From positions 27,241,822-27,305,821 of the forward strand of contig CM022671.1 of the NCBI GenBank assembly GCA_012295275.1: a stretch of 64,000 nt of DNA. The letters run 5' to 3'. Shown one piece after another: positions 37,898 through 50,400 of this stretch. A program made the position numbers and the translations under genes. A model generated the notes under the pieces. It was not told the origin of the DNA, searched no databases, and worked only from the letters and a program-made list of their open reading frames with translations. The stretch comes from Chrysomallon squamiferum (taxonomy: Eukaryota > Mollusca > Gastropoda > Neomphalida > Peltospiridae). Positions within the stretch are counted from its first letter, which is position 1, and each line of letters opens with the position of its first letter.

Positions 37898-38063
37898 CTG
37901 CTAGATAAGTATGTGATGACATCATCATTTCAACTGGGAAGAGATAAAAAGACTGTTAAAATAATAATAAAAAAATAAAAAATACAATGACATGAAAACC
38001 TGCTACATAATTTTGTGATGACATCATGATTTTAGCCTGGAAGAGATTAAAGGACTGTTAAAA
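37898..38063. repeat. Two diverged repeats of about 62 bp
   Basis: CTGCTAGATAAGTATGTGAT... and CTGCTACATAATTTTGTGAT... both continue GACATCATSATTT, GGAAGAGATTAAA and GACTGTTAAAA. The second starts about 104 bp after the first. Confidence 0.8.
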
Positions 38064-38542
38064 AGTTTTTTAATAATACTATTTTATAGTCATACTTTGT
38101 TACTGCTAATGACAGGTTTCCCAAAATAGTAAAAATAATAAATTGGAAGTTATAATTAAATTTTATTAAATCATGTAATTTTAAACTTGTGGATACAGTT
38201 TAAACAGTTCTGTTAGCTATATCAAGTTAAGAGATTTTTCTTGTTTTCCCAGCTATATCGTATCTGTATTGTAACAAGAACAGAACAACTTTGTAAATGT
38301 ATGTCTATGACTCATTTAAGTTTAATAGGTAGCAAGTTAAGACTTAATTATCAAAGAAGAAGTTTCATAATAAATGTCTTCTTCCTTCCATTCTCAATTA
38401 CTCAAATAGAGCTTGGCTGTGTACAAAAAGGAGAAAAGATATAAGTATTAGTCAGTTACTGTTTTCTGCATGGATTAATTACCAACAGTTATATCACTGT
38501 CATGTAGCTGATACACAAGTGGTTATATTTTTAACCAAAAAA

Positions 38543-38573
<31 letters not shown>

Positions 38574-40072
38574 TAATAACAAATAAATAATATATAGCAG
38601 AGTATTGTATTTTTTTTATCACAATCCAGCATTATACTGTTGTAAAATGTCTTTATATAACATATTTGTTGTATTGTGGAAAACAAAAATGGATGTTTTA
38701 AATTTCAGCCATTTTTCCTGGGGCACTTAGGGTATGCAGTACATGGAGCTCTGAGTTTAAAAAATATTGGGGACAATATTAAATTTACTCTGAAAAAGGC
38801 ATCAGTTTTCAGTAAAATAGTAAATATCCAATATTATTTAAAGTAATTCATGTTGACAATAGCAACATAACAAGTGTAGCAAAAACAAACTGCATTCATG
38901 AAAAATCAACTACACACAAATAGGAAATATTCATGCATGAATGTCATGGTCATTTCATCTTCTGAATGGTTCACTGTTTAAGAGAAACATTCAGTAAATA
39001 ATAAATAATAGATTTATTAAGGAACAAAGTATTATATTTTTTGTAAGCACACATATAGTTTTATTCCTTTTCTATTTTATTATTATTATTTACTCTTTTT
39101 AATGGTTTCAAAGTTTGCAAAGGAAGAGAAAAAAGAAAATTAATTACATTTATCTTTGTCTTTTTCTGTTAAAACTGTACAATATCTGAAGAACTCAGTT
39201 ATGAAAAAAGGTCTGAGATCCATTTTGCCAAAATTGCATTTGATGCTCAGACAGAAAGTGATTAACCATTGAAACATGTTGAGAAACTTAATTTTGAAAT
39301 AAAATTGTTAATCACTGTATGTTGTCTCATTAATAATAAAATATATGTCATCATGTCAGTAAACAAAATAATAACCCTCACTAACATTTTGGCCCTGGGC
39401 ATAAATGCATCAGTTACTGTATTTCATACATTAATAAATATTTTATGTAATGCATATATTACCTGTCTGCTTGGTTTTGACAACCTATCAATATTCTGAG
39501 GATATGGTTTACTGATTGATACACAGTATTCCAACATACAAGATTTTGATAGAAGTCAAATATAAAGCCTTTAAAATTATCCTCTCTGTTCATAATAAAT
39601 AAATAATAAACATAAAAAAAAATGTAAACTAATTATTAGAAAAAAACAAAAACACGATAAAATGGACCAAAAATAAAAAAATAAATAAAAATAAATAAAT
39701 AAATAATAAAGAATAAAAATAAATTGATTAAAAAAAAGAATGACAAAGGAAAAATTTTAAATGGAAATATTATTTCTAATATTTTGCATTGTATTTGTTT
39801 AAATTTATTGCATGTCAGAAATAAAGTTCTGTTCTTTATGTGACCCAGTTTTAATGAAAATATCTGTGCAAATTCAACTCTGTCTGAGTGTTTTATGAGC
39901 ATTTTATTCACTCCACACCTACATTTGATTTAATTTTCTTCATTCTCCTGTCTTTTCCATGCACTGACTGACAACATTAATATTAAAATATATTGTAATG
40001 TTGTTAAAAAAAATCAGTTTGAAACAAAGGAGGAGGGATTTACTATAGAAGTGTATTCATGTCTACCACACA

Positions 40073-40076
<4 letters not shown>

Positions 40077-40107
<31 letters not shown>

Positions 40108-40605
40108 TATAAAACTAAACATATATACATTTAAATGTACATATTTAAAGACACACACACACACAGAAAACAGACATTTAAAATGTTCACTTTATGATAT
40201 GAATTTTCTTTTAATTTAATTTCATTTAAATTTTTTTCATTGTTTTTTGGGGAAATAAACATTTTGAATTTCCTAACATTTGGAAATGGAATCTGCAGTG
40301 CAGAACAGAAAACAGAGAATGTACACGTCTGTGGAATCAGACGCACAGAAATACTGTATTGATTCAAACCAGGCTTTTGTCTGTCATGCTGGTTTAGAAT
40401 TTGGCTAGCAAGCACTTGTTGCTTCTGCACATCATGGACGACAAACAGAAGAGTGAAAAGTCACCAAGTTGAAATCAATTGTGAGAAAACATGTGTGTAT
40501 GTTTTGGAGAACAAGACAAAAGCACTTGAAATACTCTTCAGCTAGATTTATTTTAAATTTTTTTTTTTTTTTTTTTTTTCAGATATTTTTTTTTTTTTTT
40601 TTTCA
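40077..40605. repeat. Poly-A (40077-40105) and poly-T (40557-40605) tracts facing each other
   Basis: A 29-bp A run and two T runs (22 and 17 bp separated by CAGATA) bracket about 450 bp of unremarkable AT-rich DNA. Confidence 0.9.
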
Positions 40606-41559
40606 AATAATCATTCATTCCTTATCAACCTTAAAATAATAATTAAAAACAGAAGAAAAATGCAGCAAAATTTAAAATAAAGCACTTTATACAATTAAAT
40701 TTTTTTAAATATAAATATATAGTGCAAAAAATAATTGCAGATATATTTCTGATGACTGTATTTTTCTTTAGGAAACAATATTTTTGTTTAGAATGTTTGA
40801 CTAAAAATATTTTAGACATTTGTAAATTTTAGGTCCTTTTTATGCAGTCATTAATATATATATATATTTTTACATTTTATATATGTGTGTGTGTGTGTGT
40901 ATAAAAATATTTTTAGAACAGGAGAGAATAAATGTCAGAAATGAAATATTTACATCATATAAAAATACAGAAGGTATAAATGAAACCCCTATCTTTATTG
41001 CATTATTAACATAAATTATACCTTTTTTCATTAAACACAGCAACTTTTACATTGATATTTATACTTTTTCATTAACCATAACATAGTCTGTAATCAAATG
41101 TATACCTTTTTTAATTAACAACAACATTATTTATACCCAGATTTATATATTTTATTTTATTTTTCACTAATAACAGCACAGTAAACAACCACCACAAAGT
41201 TTTGAGTGCTGAAACAATAATTATCAGAAAATAATTTCACGACAAGAACTCCCACATAATGGAAATACGCTTTACGGTGAATCCCTCACAGATGTCTTTA
41301 CTGACCCTGTTTCCAAGTCAAAACTGAACAGTTAATATATCTGTCACTTGTTAGTTATCAAATCATAGCAAGACCTGCAGAGAATGTGTTAAGTCACCCG
41401 TATGCTTGTCAATAAGAGAGAGAATCAGAGTCAGAAAAAGAAAAAAGAACAAAAAATCATTATGGCTGTCACGTGTGGGGTGTATTGTCGAGGTATTGAT
41501 CTTGTCAAATTAGCTCTGAGCTGTCAACTGTACATTCCTTGGGTTTCAACATGCTTGAG

Positions 41560-41836
41560 CCACATTTCACACCGTGCTGTATTTTGGCCTTCCAATATCC
41601 AATGTTTGTTAGGTGACATCATTTTATCATTTTTTTCTTCTGCTGTCTGTATGGTACTTATTGCACAAAAATTTTGGTCCTTATTGTGCCACATTTCACA
41701 CCGAGCTGTATTTTGGCCATCCTGGAAAAAATATCCAGTGTTTGTTAGGTGACATCATTTTATCTTGGAAAAGGATTTTTCTCTTCTACTATCTGTATGG
41801 TACTTATTGCACAAAAATTGATGGTCCTTATTGTGC
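41560..41836. repeat. Tandem duplication of about 129-148 bp
   Basis: Unit 1 (41560-41688) and unit 2 (41689-41836) share CCACATTTCACACCGWGCTG, TATTTTGGCC, TGTTTGTTAGGTGACATCAT and ATGGTACTTATTGCACAAAA. Unit 2 has two short insertions. The 116-codon plus-strand frame here is produced by the repeat (repeated HISHRAVFWPS). Confidence 0.9.
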
Positions 41837-42349
41837 CAAGATGTATGGTCATTAATGTGCCAATATCATGTCATATGGTTCTAAATCATATACAGTAATG
41901 CCAAGATGGTCCAGTGTTTGTGTCATATTTATATCAACAAAAATCTGTTTTTTTTTTCATTTATCATGTGATGTAGTATAAAGTGATCATGTGAACCAGT
42001 ATAACCAGAAATTAAAAATAACTGAAACATTACATATTTTTGTTCTAAGTAAAGCAAAGTCTGGAGTATTTTTGTGATAGATTCTGAGCAATGTTAGTTA
42101 TTTCCAGTCCCAATTAATGCTCTATATCTGATTATATATAAATGAATATCAATAGGGCAATGCTTTTCTACTGCAATTGTTAAGTTTTTTCAAACAATGT
42201 TCATTCTTATAATATTAATTGAATTACTAGGTAATTAATTTCTGTTATGTTGCTTGAATACATAGAATCCAGAATTACCTTTCATTCTGTGAAAACTATT
42301 TCATTCAGTTATAAAAAATGGTTTAAATAATTTGAACATATTCACAAGA

Positions 42350-42350
<1 letters not shown>

Positions 42351-42383
<33 letters not shown>

Positions 42384-42405
42384 ACACACACACACACACA
42401 CACAC
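42351..42405. repeat. (CA)n microsatellite
   Basis: CA tract with one CAGA interruption. Confidence 0.97.
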
Positions 42406-43989
42406 TTACTACTAATACAAAAAAACAAAATCCAAAATTACACTGATAGTTAACTAACAGTTCAACTGAACTGAAAACAGAAATCATCGTTAAAAACACC
42501 CAAACTGTTATAACCCATTAAATAAATATTTTAGTTCAATTTTTTTCTCTTTTTTTTATACTGATCTGTAACATACAAATTTTCATACAAAGAAAATTAA
42601 TTTGAATTATAACAGAATAAATAATTAAAGTAAAAAAAAATAAAAAAAAAAAAAACCCATTTAGGTGCTCTAACCACCACCATTCCACTATAACAGTGTC
42701 CCATGGATTTTTTTTTTTTTTTTTTTTTGTCCCAGCCAGAGCATGAGCACAAAGTTATTTAGAAGTCAACATCAAGAACTGAGAGCATTTTCTTTTTCCC
42801 CAACAAAAACATGCAAACAAGTGAAGAGTTGGGAAAAGAAAATTTTGCAGACTTTTAACACCTCTGTGTGCAGATTCCATTTAGTGCTAACTTAAAGTGA
42901 TGGTTGTTGTTGTTTGTTTGATTTTAAAGAAATAAAAAAAAAAAGAGGACAAGAAAAAAACTGGTTCATTAAGGTTGTGTCAATCAGAGAACATTTCAAG
43001 GGAAACTAAAAAACAGAAAATCTTCTCATGTTGCTTCATGATTTATTCTTTCTGACACCAGTAAAAATATACCTCATTCAAACAGGTTATAATTTATTAT
43101 TTCAGTTCAGAGTTTTTGAGTTTGATTCATTGTTATTTATCTTGTTCTCTCTAGTAGTAATACTTTTTTCTCACATCTAAAAGTAAAAACAAACAACAAC
43201 AAATAATAATAAAAAAAAGAAAAAGAAGAAGAAAAAATAGAACAGAAAATAATTATGATAATAATAATAGTAAAAGTAAAAATAGGTAAGCAAATTAAAT
43301 AAGTAAATAAATAAATAAAAATCTCCATTACAATATGGAAAAAACAGTTAGATGAACTCAGCATATCTTTCTTGCTTGAAACAAAATCTCCAACAATTTA
43401 TATGTAAAAATTTAAAAGTGTTAACATGAATATAAAACACTGAATTCTTTCACTATTTTAAAAATTAATATTCGTATTAGAATGAAATTATGTGAAAAAT
43501 TTGTAACTGTAAATATTTGCATATTCTAATATCTGAAACAGGTGTGGTTCCCTGGAGGAGATTACTAAAGAAGAAATAAACTTCCGGTTTTATAGAGCCA
43601 GACGGAAACTACATTTAATATGGCCAACTTTCCATTTGAACTAGTTTAAGGTTATTAAAAATAAAACCAAAAGATTTGGTTTTGGCAAACATAAATTTTA
43701 TCTCAAAATAAACTTGAATAAAAAGTATGAAAGAGAAGCAGAATTTAAAAAAAGAATCAAAGCTTTTAATCAGGACATTATTTTAAAATATTCTTTGAAG
43801 TTGAAATAATGTTATCAACCTGTTTTTTTTTTTTTTTTAAATTAGATAATCTATTATTTTTCTTGTTGGCAAGTTATCTGAAAACAGGATTTTTTCCAAA
43901 AATCCTCTAACCAAAAATAATGCTGTTGAAAATCTATAATTTTATGATGGCATGAAAACAACTGAAATATTACCATTTTTAATATTTTT

Positions 43990-44020
<31 letters not shown>

Positions 44021-46390
44021 CAATATCAAGTTTTTATCACAGAAATTTTTGTACAAATAATTTATTTTTGGTTATAAATATAATTTAGTTTATAATTACG
44101 TTTAGCCTAATTTTCTGTCAAAGAAAAAGACACTTTTTCAAATTTTTTATACTTCAGGTTTGGCTTGCATAAAACAGATGTAACCATCAATCCTTTTATC
44201 TGCAAATGTTTCAAAAATTTCAAAAATATGCTGACGTTTTTTCTTTTTATTAATGATTTAATATCCTAATAAAAATGGCACATATATATGCACTTCATGC
44301 ATGTGAAAAAATTCATGGGACAAGAAAGAATGTGAAATATATTAAAAAATAGTATATGTAACAATTTATCGGTGATATATTTTTGCAACAGATCCTTATT
44401 CCCCCCAAAAAAAAAAAAAAATAATAATAATAATAACAATAATAATAACAATAATAATAAATAAATAAAAAGAATATAATTTAAAAAAAAAATTAAGAAA
44501 AAATAAATAAATAAATAAAAATAAACAAAATTAATAAATAAATAATTTTTTTTTTTTTTTTAAATTATCATAACAGACATTTTTAAATGGACCCTATTAA
44601 CATTTTCACATGGAACTAATTCTATATAATATTTATCTATGTATCTAGTACACATTCTATTTATTATTCAGTGTACATACCCAATTTATTTCTTAACAGT
44701 ACTAAATTCTAAACATTTTATGTACCTAAAACCAAATTACGGTTTCAAGAGGATCAAACTCTTTAATTAACAATGTCTGTGCAACCTGCACAAATTCTAT
44801 ACGCTTTGTGTGCTATATTTACTTTTTCAATGATACCATAATAACAGCACCACAAATCTACATAGCTATATCTATGCATTTGCTATACGCCCCTCTTTAT
44901 TTATCCATAATACAGTCATAAGAACATCAAGCATATATATATATCCTCTTTACTTTCCTAGCATGAGCACGACAGGACAAATTCTAAATAGTCATATGTA
45001 TGTGAAACCTATTTACTTTTTCCTCAAACCTTCTGTTTGTACAGTGTTCACCTCTTGAGATGTACACACAGACTCATGATTTGGTGAGGCTTTTTTCTTT
45101 TCACTTCTTTTTTTTTTTTTCTTCAATTACACGAAATACCATTAAACAAAACAAACACAGGCTGTGTGTTGGTGTCTATGGCAATACATTCTTAAACGTC
45201 AACCCGTAAACCAAGCCTGTGATTTCACTTTATTAAAATAACATGATAAATATACAATTTCAATAGCCATAATGTCTTCTACAGAAATTCTTTGTGTTAA
45301 GGTATATAATACACACAGGTTCATGTTGTAATAACACTGCTATAAATAAAATATAAAAATGTATAAGCCTTTTGCATGTCGGGTGATGTATTTGAGAAAC
45401 TTGTATTAAGATTTATATTATTTGTGCGTATTTTATTCTAATAATAACAACAACAATAATAACAATAATAATGATAATAGGCAATATCATCATCATCATG
45501 TTATTAATCACAATGTGGATTGTTTTTTGATACAGGAAAACTTTTAAAAAATATTACTGAAAATTGATAAAACAGTATGCTTACTTGTAGGTTTTTGGGG
45601 CCTGATAACTTAAAAACAAATAACAAACGATTTTGATCAGAGAATAGATCTTGTTATTTATTATCAGTAGAAAAGGTGTATATAAAAAATATCCTGTTAC
45701 TAGATGGATAAGGACACCTTAGAGTAAAGACAGCTGGTTTTATCTTTCATACCATCATCCTATGACATATAAAAAATATTAATATGAAAATGTATCTACA
45801 CCTTGATAACCCAGAAAATTCCACTGGTTCTCCCGTTTCATTCTAACAATGTAAAGGTTATTTCTTCCTGTTAAAGAGATAATTCAGGCCAGATTTGAGA
45901 TTCTTGTTGTGGAAATATGTTTGTCTTAGGCATCAGTATATATACTGTTTTAAAAAAAAAACATAAAAAAGATTAATTATAGAATTGATACACATAAATA
46001 TAACTGAAAAATAACTGAAAAAATAAAATAATGTACAAAAATCCCATTTTGACATGATGTGTTTATAGTTTAGTTATTTTCATACTATTATAAAAATATG
46101 GATTTTCAACATTATTACTTTAGGTGGAGCTTTTTTAAAAGCAGTCTTTTTTCTGATAATATGCTGAAACAAAAACTTCATGTCTTTTATTTTTATAAAC
46201 CAAATGGGTTGATGGCCATAAGACTCATAACTTCAAAGAATCATTCTGAAACAATTTTTTTTTATTAATGAAAACCTTTTTTTTCTTTAATTTATTTTCT
46301 TGAAGTTAATTTTAAATTTGCGTGGCTAACAGCTAAAACTAGGCAGCTATTTATAGCAATGAGTAAATACAGTATTCATAAAGTATTTTT
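42406..46390. other. AT-rich intron 1 between the (CA)n at 42.4 kb and transposon copy 2
   Basis: Many A and T tracts (for example 43820-43838 and 43987-44010), AAT-type repeats near 43250 and 45440-45480, and a short TCA run at 45488-45499. No gene is seen. Confidence 0.6.
44399..44560. repeat. A-rich low-complexity block ending in poly-T
   Basis: CCCCCC then poly-A, AAT and AACAAT units, AAAT units and a 16-bp T run. Confidence 0.9.
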
Positions 46391-47022
46391 GGGTCATTCC
46401 GTGTCAAATCACCCAAAAAAAAAAGAAATTTAAACCCGACCGTCTCAGATTTTTATAAAACTTGGTATACTTGTTGACTGGGATCCCACAGCACCAAATC
46501 TGACATTTTAGCTCAATCAGACCAGTGGTGTGGGAGATACGGCCCTCGGAATTTTGAGATTTTTGCCAAAAATGGGTGTGACCACCAAACTTAGAACCCT
46601 CATATCTCAGGAACTACTGGGCTAATCTTCATAAAATTGGTATTGTCAGAAAGGCAAAATGACAAGGATACCAAATCTGCCATTTTTGTTTAGTTTGGAA
46701 AATATTGGAGTACCTTGACCTTTTGACCTTTGCTATGACCTTGAAATTGACTGTGTGGATCACGTGATCTTGAGATGACCTTTATTGAAATTTAATCTCC
46801 TACATGTTAACTAAAACATATAAAAGTTTCCTGGGTGTAATATTTTTTGTTTAGCCACAATATAGATTTAAAAAATGCACATACCTGAAAATAACACGTT
46901 TACAGCCATTAACATCTGATTAACTAAAACCTGAATGATTAATTCTGGATGCTAGGGATCACCATCTTTCTTGATCATCTAGTAAGACATTGAAGGCCTA
47001 CATGTATGTATAAAGTTCACAT
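46391..47022 (+). repeat. Left inverted arm of transposon copy 2 (about 632 bp)
   Basis: This is the inverse of 48616-49213. It contains the GGTCA-rich segment at about 46713-46785 and the CACGTG palindrome at about 46758-46769. Arm similarity stops after AAAGTTCACAT, where internal sequence begins. Confidence 0.82.
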
Positions 47023-47029
47023 AAATTTG

Positions 47030-47630
47030 AGAGAACTAGGTGTTTCTGATGCTTAACCTTCTCACTATGTTTGTTTCAAATGCTCACTGTATCCTTCATT
47101 CCCAGACACATTCTACTGTTCTCATCACTTTCATAAAATTGGATTATTTCCTCCTTCAATTCATTGTCCTTTCAATGGTAAAGGGTGACAAAATCAAGAT
47201 TTGCACACGCTCTGGATAGGATTCAGACATTAAGATGTCATTTTAATGTTACTGTAGCTGATGCTAGTTTTTTTCTGTCCTTTCATTCATTTACTGGAAT
47301 GTGCTAGTGAATGGAGTTTGACAGGCATTTCGCCTAAACTCAACAGAATATAATTCAAATCAAAGTCCTTTTCTGGGGAAACAACAACCAGCGGTTTGTC
47401 TGGCAAGTTATCACCAAATTCTCCCATTGTAGTACCACCCATACTAAAGCCATCCTCTGCAGGACCTTTGATTTCTGAAGGGTAATCAGACAGTCACAGC
47501 ACAACTTGTCTCCTGGCACTAGTGTCTTTGGAGGATTTACTAAGCATTTGTAAGTGCCCATGCTAACAATTCTTAAAGATCTAGTGCATGCTTGCTCAGG
47601 GTGGCGATTAAGGGGATCACAACAGTTTTT
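47030..47630 (-). pseudogene. Decayed transposon protein fragment, copy 2 (longer)
   Basis: On the minus strand this has the same layout as copy 1: NCCDPLNRHPEQACTRSL, then VPGDKLCCDC, then a frame change to GITMGEFGDNLPDKS and a SLGEMPVKLHSL version of the next motif, then MSESYPERVQILILSP. It continues with a block absent from copy 1, ELKEEIIQFYESDENSR and MCLGMKDTVSI, at 47162-47079, ending at a stop, and further with KHQKHLVLSNL in a shifted frame. The FYxxDExSRxxxGxKDxVSV pattern followed by LVLxNL again fits the recalled invertebrate multicopy family and shows the ancestor encoded a longer protein. Several stops and frame changes make it non-functional. Confidence 0.65.
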
Positions 47631-48615
47631 CTGCGATGTTGAAAATTTGATGAAAAGTTCTTGTTCATGATACTCTTGATGTCCCGTGTTTTGATCCCAC
47701 TTCAAAGAGTGAGGAGTTCGATTTCCTCAGTTTTCCATACACTTCGCAACAACTCCTTTTTGATATGATGGTGTTGATAACACACATTTTTAGGAGAGTT
47801 AAAGCTGCAGTTAGCTCTGGAAGAAATAAGGATTTTCAGTATTGGCCTGCACCTTCAGTTCAATAGAACAAAGTCAGTGCTTTCCTAAATATTAAATCAA
47901 ATCCTGAAACCCTTTCAGTAAAGTTAAGCAGGTCATAAAATGGCAGCAGAGTACATGTGTTATTGCCAAAGGCCCACAAGTCTTAGGCATTTATGTCAAT
48001 CTTCTCAAGTATAAATCACAGTTTATTAAGGTGAAGTAGACCTTATTCATAATCTGTGCCGAAGACTTGGTGTACAAATACATTATGCAGTACATCACTT
48101 GATGACATCTGATTTCAGACTGGGTTGTACTGTTGACTGAAACCTTGTTCAAAACCAATGGCAAGGCCCACATGACATGATAAAATTACTTAACAGGTTT
48201 TATGAAATAAAAATATTGTTTATATATCAACATCTGACATTGTGTCCAACTTAAAAAGCTTCAGATTGTCAAAGAAATGCAGATGAAGAAACTTCTTTGT
48301 CTTAAACTTCAAATTGCCATGTGCTCAATGGGGATTGCACCAGGGAATCTAAAGGAGTTCCTGACCTGCCTGAAGCATTACTTCCTGTTAACCCTTTGAG
48401 CCTGATTGTGTAGAACATGTCATGCCATTTGGCATCTTTTCATATCCTTCAGGCATTCCTTCAGACATGTCAGGTGGGTTTTAACTCCAAAGATGAGTTT
48501 TTAGTCTCAGAGAAAATGTACATTGTAATGCATTGTATCAATCATCCATGCAGGTATGCATTTTTTTAAATCTCTATTAAGGCTAAAAAAAAAAATATTA
48601 TACCCAGGAAACTTT

Positions 48616-49213
48616 TATATGTGAACTTTATGCATACATGTAGGCCTACAATGTCTTACTCAATGATCAAGAGAGATGGTGATTCTTAGCATCCAGAATT
48701 GATCATTCAGGTTTTAGTCAATCAGATGTTAATGGCTGAAAAGGTGTTATTTTCAGGTATGTGCATTTTTAAATCTATATTGTGGCTAAACAAAAATATT
48801 ACACCCAGGAAACTTTTATATGTTTTAGTTAACATGTGGGAGATTAAATTTCAATAAAGGTCATCTCAAGATCACGTGATCCACACGGTCAATTTCAAGG
48901 TCATAGCAAAGGTCAAAAGGTCATGGTACTCCAATATTTTCCAAACTAAACAAAATTGGCAGATTTGGTATCCTTGTCATTTTGCCTTTCTAACAATACC
49001 AATTTTGTGAAGATTGGCCCAGTAGTTCCTGAGATATGAGGGTTCTAAGGTTGGTGGTCACACCCATTTTTGGCAAAAATCTCACCACTGGTCTGATTGA
49101 GCTAAAATGTCAGATTTGGTGCTGTGGGATCCCAGTCAACAAGTATACCAAGTTTCATAAAAATCTGAGACGGTCGGGTTTAAACCATTGGGTGATTTGA
49201 CACGGAATGACCC
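48616..49213 (-). repeat. Right inverted arm of transposon copy 2 (about 600 bp)
   Basis: This is the inverse of 46391-47022. Nearer the end, around 49083, CTCACCACTGG replaces a longer stretch that includes GGCCGTATCTCCCAC, so this arm carries its own small deletion. The AGGTCA cluster is kept at about 48859-48925. Confidence 0.82.
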
Positions 49214-49826
49214 TTTTGTTTTATATATCATTTTATTAAATATATCATGTATGTTTTTATGTTGGACAATAATGTACATTTCAGTTTGTTGACAATGCAT
49301 TCAAGCACTAACAATTTGATTATGGGTCATTTCTGTCAAGCTTTAATCAGACAACTTTCAGGGACAGATCATTTGGCTTTTCAGAATTCTGTCCAAGACA
49401 ATTTGGACCTAGTATTCCTTTAAATACATTATGGAATATCATATTCCTTCTCAAGTCTTCACCAAGATCCCAGTTTAACATGGAAATAAGCTGAGACAAA
49501 CAGTGACTTGCTGGATTGTGGAACTGTGTGCTTCTGGAATTAGAAAGGTAGACAGACAGTCAGTCAGTCTCAAAGGAATGTAAAGCAAAGAAAGGCATTT
49601 GTCAACAGAGCCAGCAGGTTCTCCCAGAGAGTGGATTAAACAATAAACAAAGGTTAAACCCTAAATCACAGAAACTGTTCACAGTTTCGCACCACACTGG
49701 TGTGACTCTTAAACTGAAGCTCTTGTTCCCAAAACTGTGTTTGTCATCATCGAGATTGTTAGCATTAATTAATCTCCATCTCTAATCAGCCTGGATCTGT
49801 CAAGACTTTGTCTTTGTGACACCCAG

Positions 49827-50035
49827 GAAATGTCTGTTTTCAACATTCACAACACTTCTCTGCTGTGATATATTAAAAATGTCTGTTTTTAAATAACACA
49901 AGACTTTGCTGTTGTGTCACCCTGGAAATGTTCAACTTACAAAACGTTTGTCTGTTGTAATACTTTAAAAAATGTCTGTTTTCAGTAGTCACAGAATATG
50001 TCTATTTTCAGTGATGCATAATGAATGTGTCTTCA
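49827..50035. repeat. Diverged tandem array, about 50-bp unit
   Basis: AAATGTCTGTTTTCAA, AAATGTCTGTTTTTAA, AAATGTTCAACTTACAAAAC and AAATGTCTGTTTTCAG recur at about 50-bp spacing with shared CTGTTGT/CTGCTGT and CACAA segments. Confidence 0.7.
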
Positions 50036-50400
50036 GATCTCTGGTATCAAAAACATAAAATGTGTAAAGAGGATATGATAGCAAACAATGCATTTCTCCA
50101 GCATGATACATCTGCATAACAGCAAATATACTTCAGCAGTGTCATTATTATGCACTGGACATATCTGTCCTCAGCAGATAATATTTCATTCTGTAAATAT
50201 CTGCAGTGACAAAATATTAATTTCATATCTCTTTCAGCATATATTTATGCTTAATGAAAAATTATTAACCTGGTCACTGTTCCTAAGTCTTTGTCAACAT
50301 CTTGGGCCGTACAAAAATTAATATTTTACGTCTTGTTCTTCAGTAAAGGAAAGCAAATAAAACCTCCAGTGTCTTTATAAAGACAACACTTAACATCTGA

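Larger units (their letters stand above)
46391..49213 (-). mobile_element. Long-TIR DNA transposon, copy 2 (non-autonomous, 2,823 bp, inverted relative to copy 1)
   Basis: The ends are GGGTCATTCCGTGTCAAATC and its inverse, GATTTGACACGGAATGACCC, flanked by TTTT at 46387-46390 and 49214-49217. The left arm covers about 46391-47022 and the right arm about 48616-49213. The right arm lacks the short GGCCGTATCTCCCAC-type stretch present in the left arm (near 49083). The coding remnant runs on the minus strand, so this copy is inverted relative to copy 1 and in sense with the host gene, inside intron 1. It keeps about 150 bp of inner sequence (about 47023-47185) that copy 1 has replaced with arm sequence. 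Overall the copies are close relatives with scattered substitutions and small indels. Confidence 0.88.

Noticed and set aside
37910-38030. TGATGACATCATCATT as a CRE/ATF-type site pair
   Set aside because: It is part of a diverged local repeat and far from the promoter. One short palindromic word in AT-rich DNA is not enough evidence.
41402-41855. 116- and 80-codon plus-strand frames with repeated HISHRAVFWPS
   Set aside because: The repetition comes from the tandem DNA duplication, and the frames have no domain.
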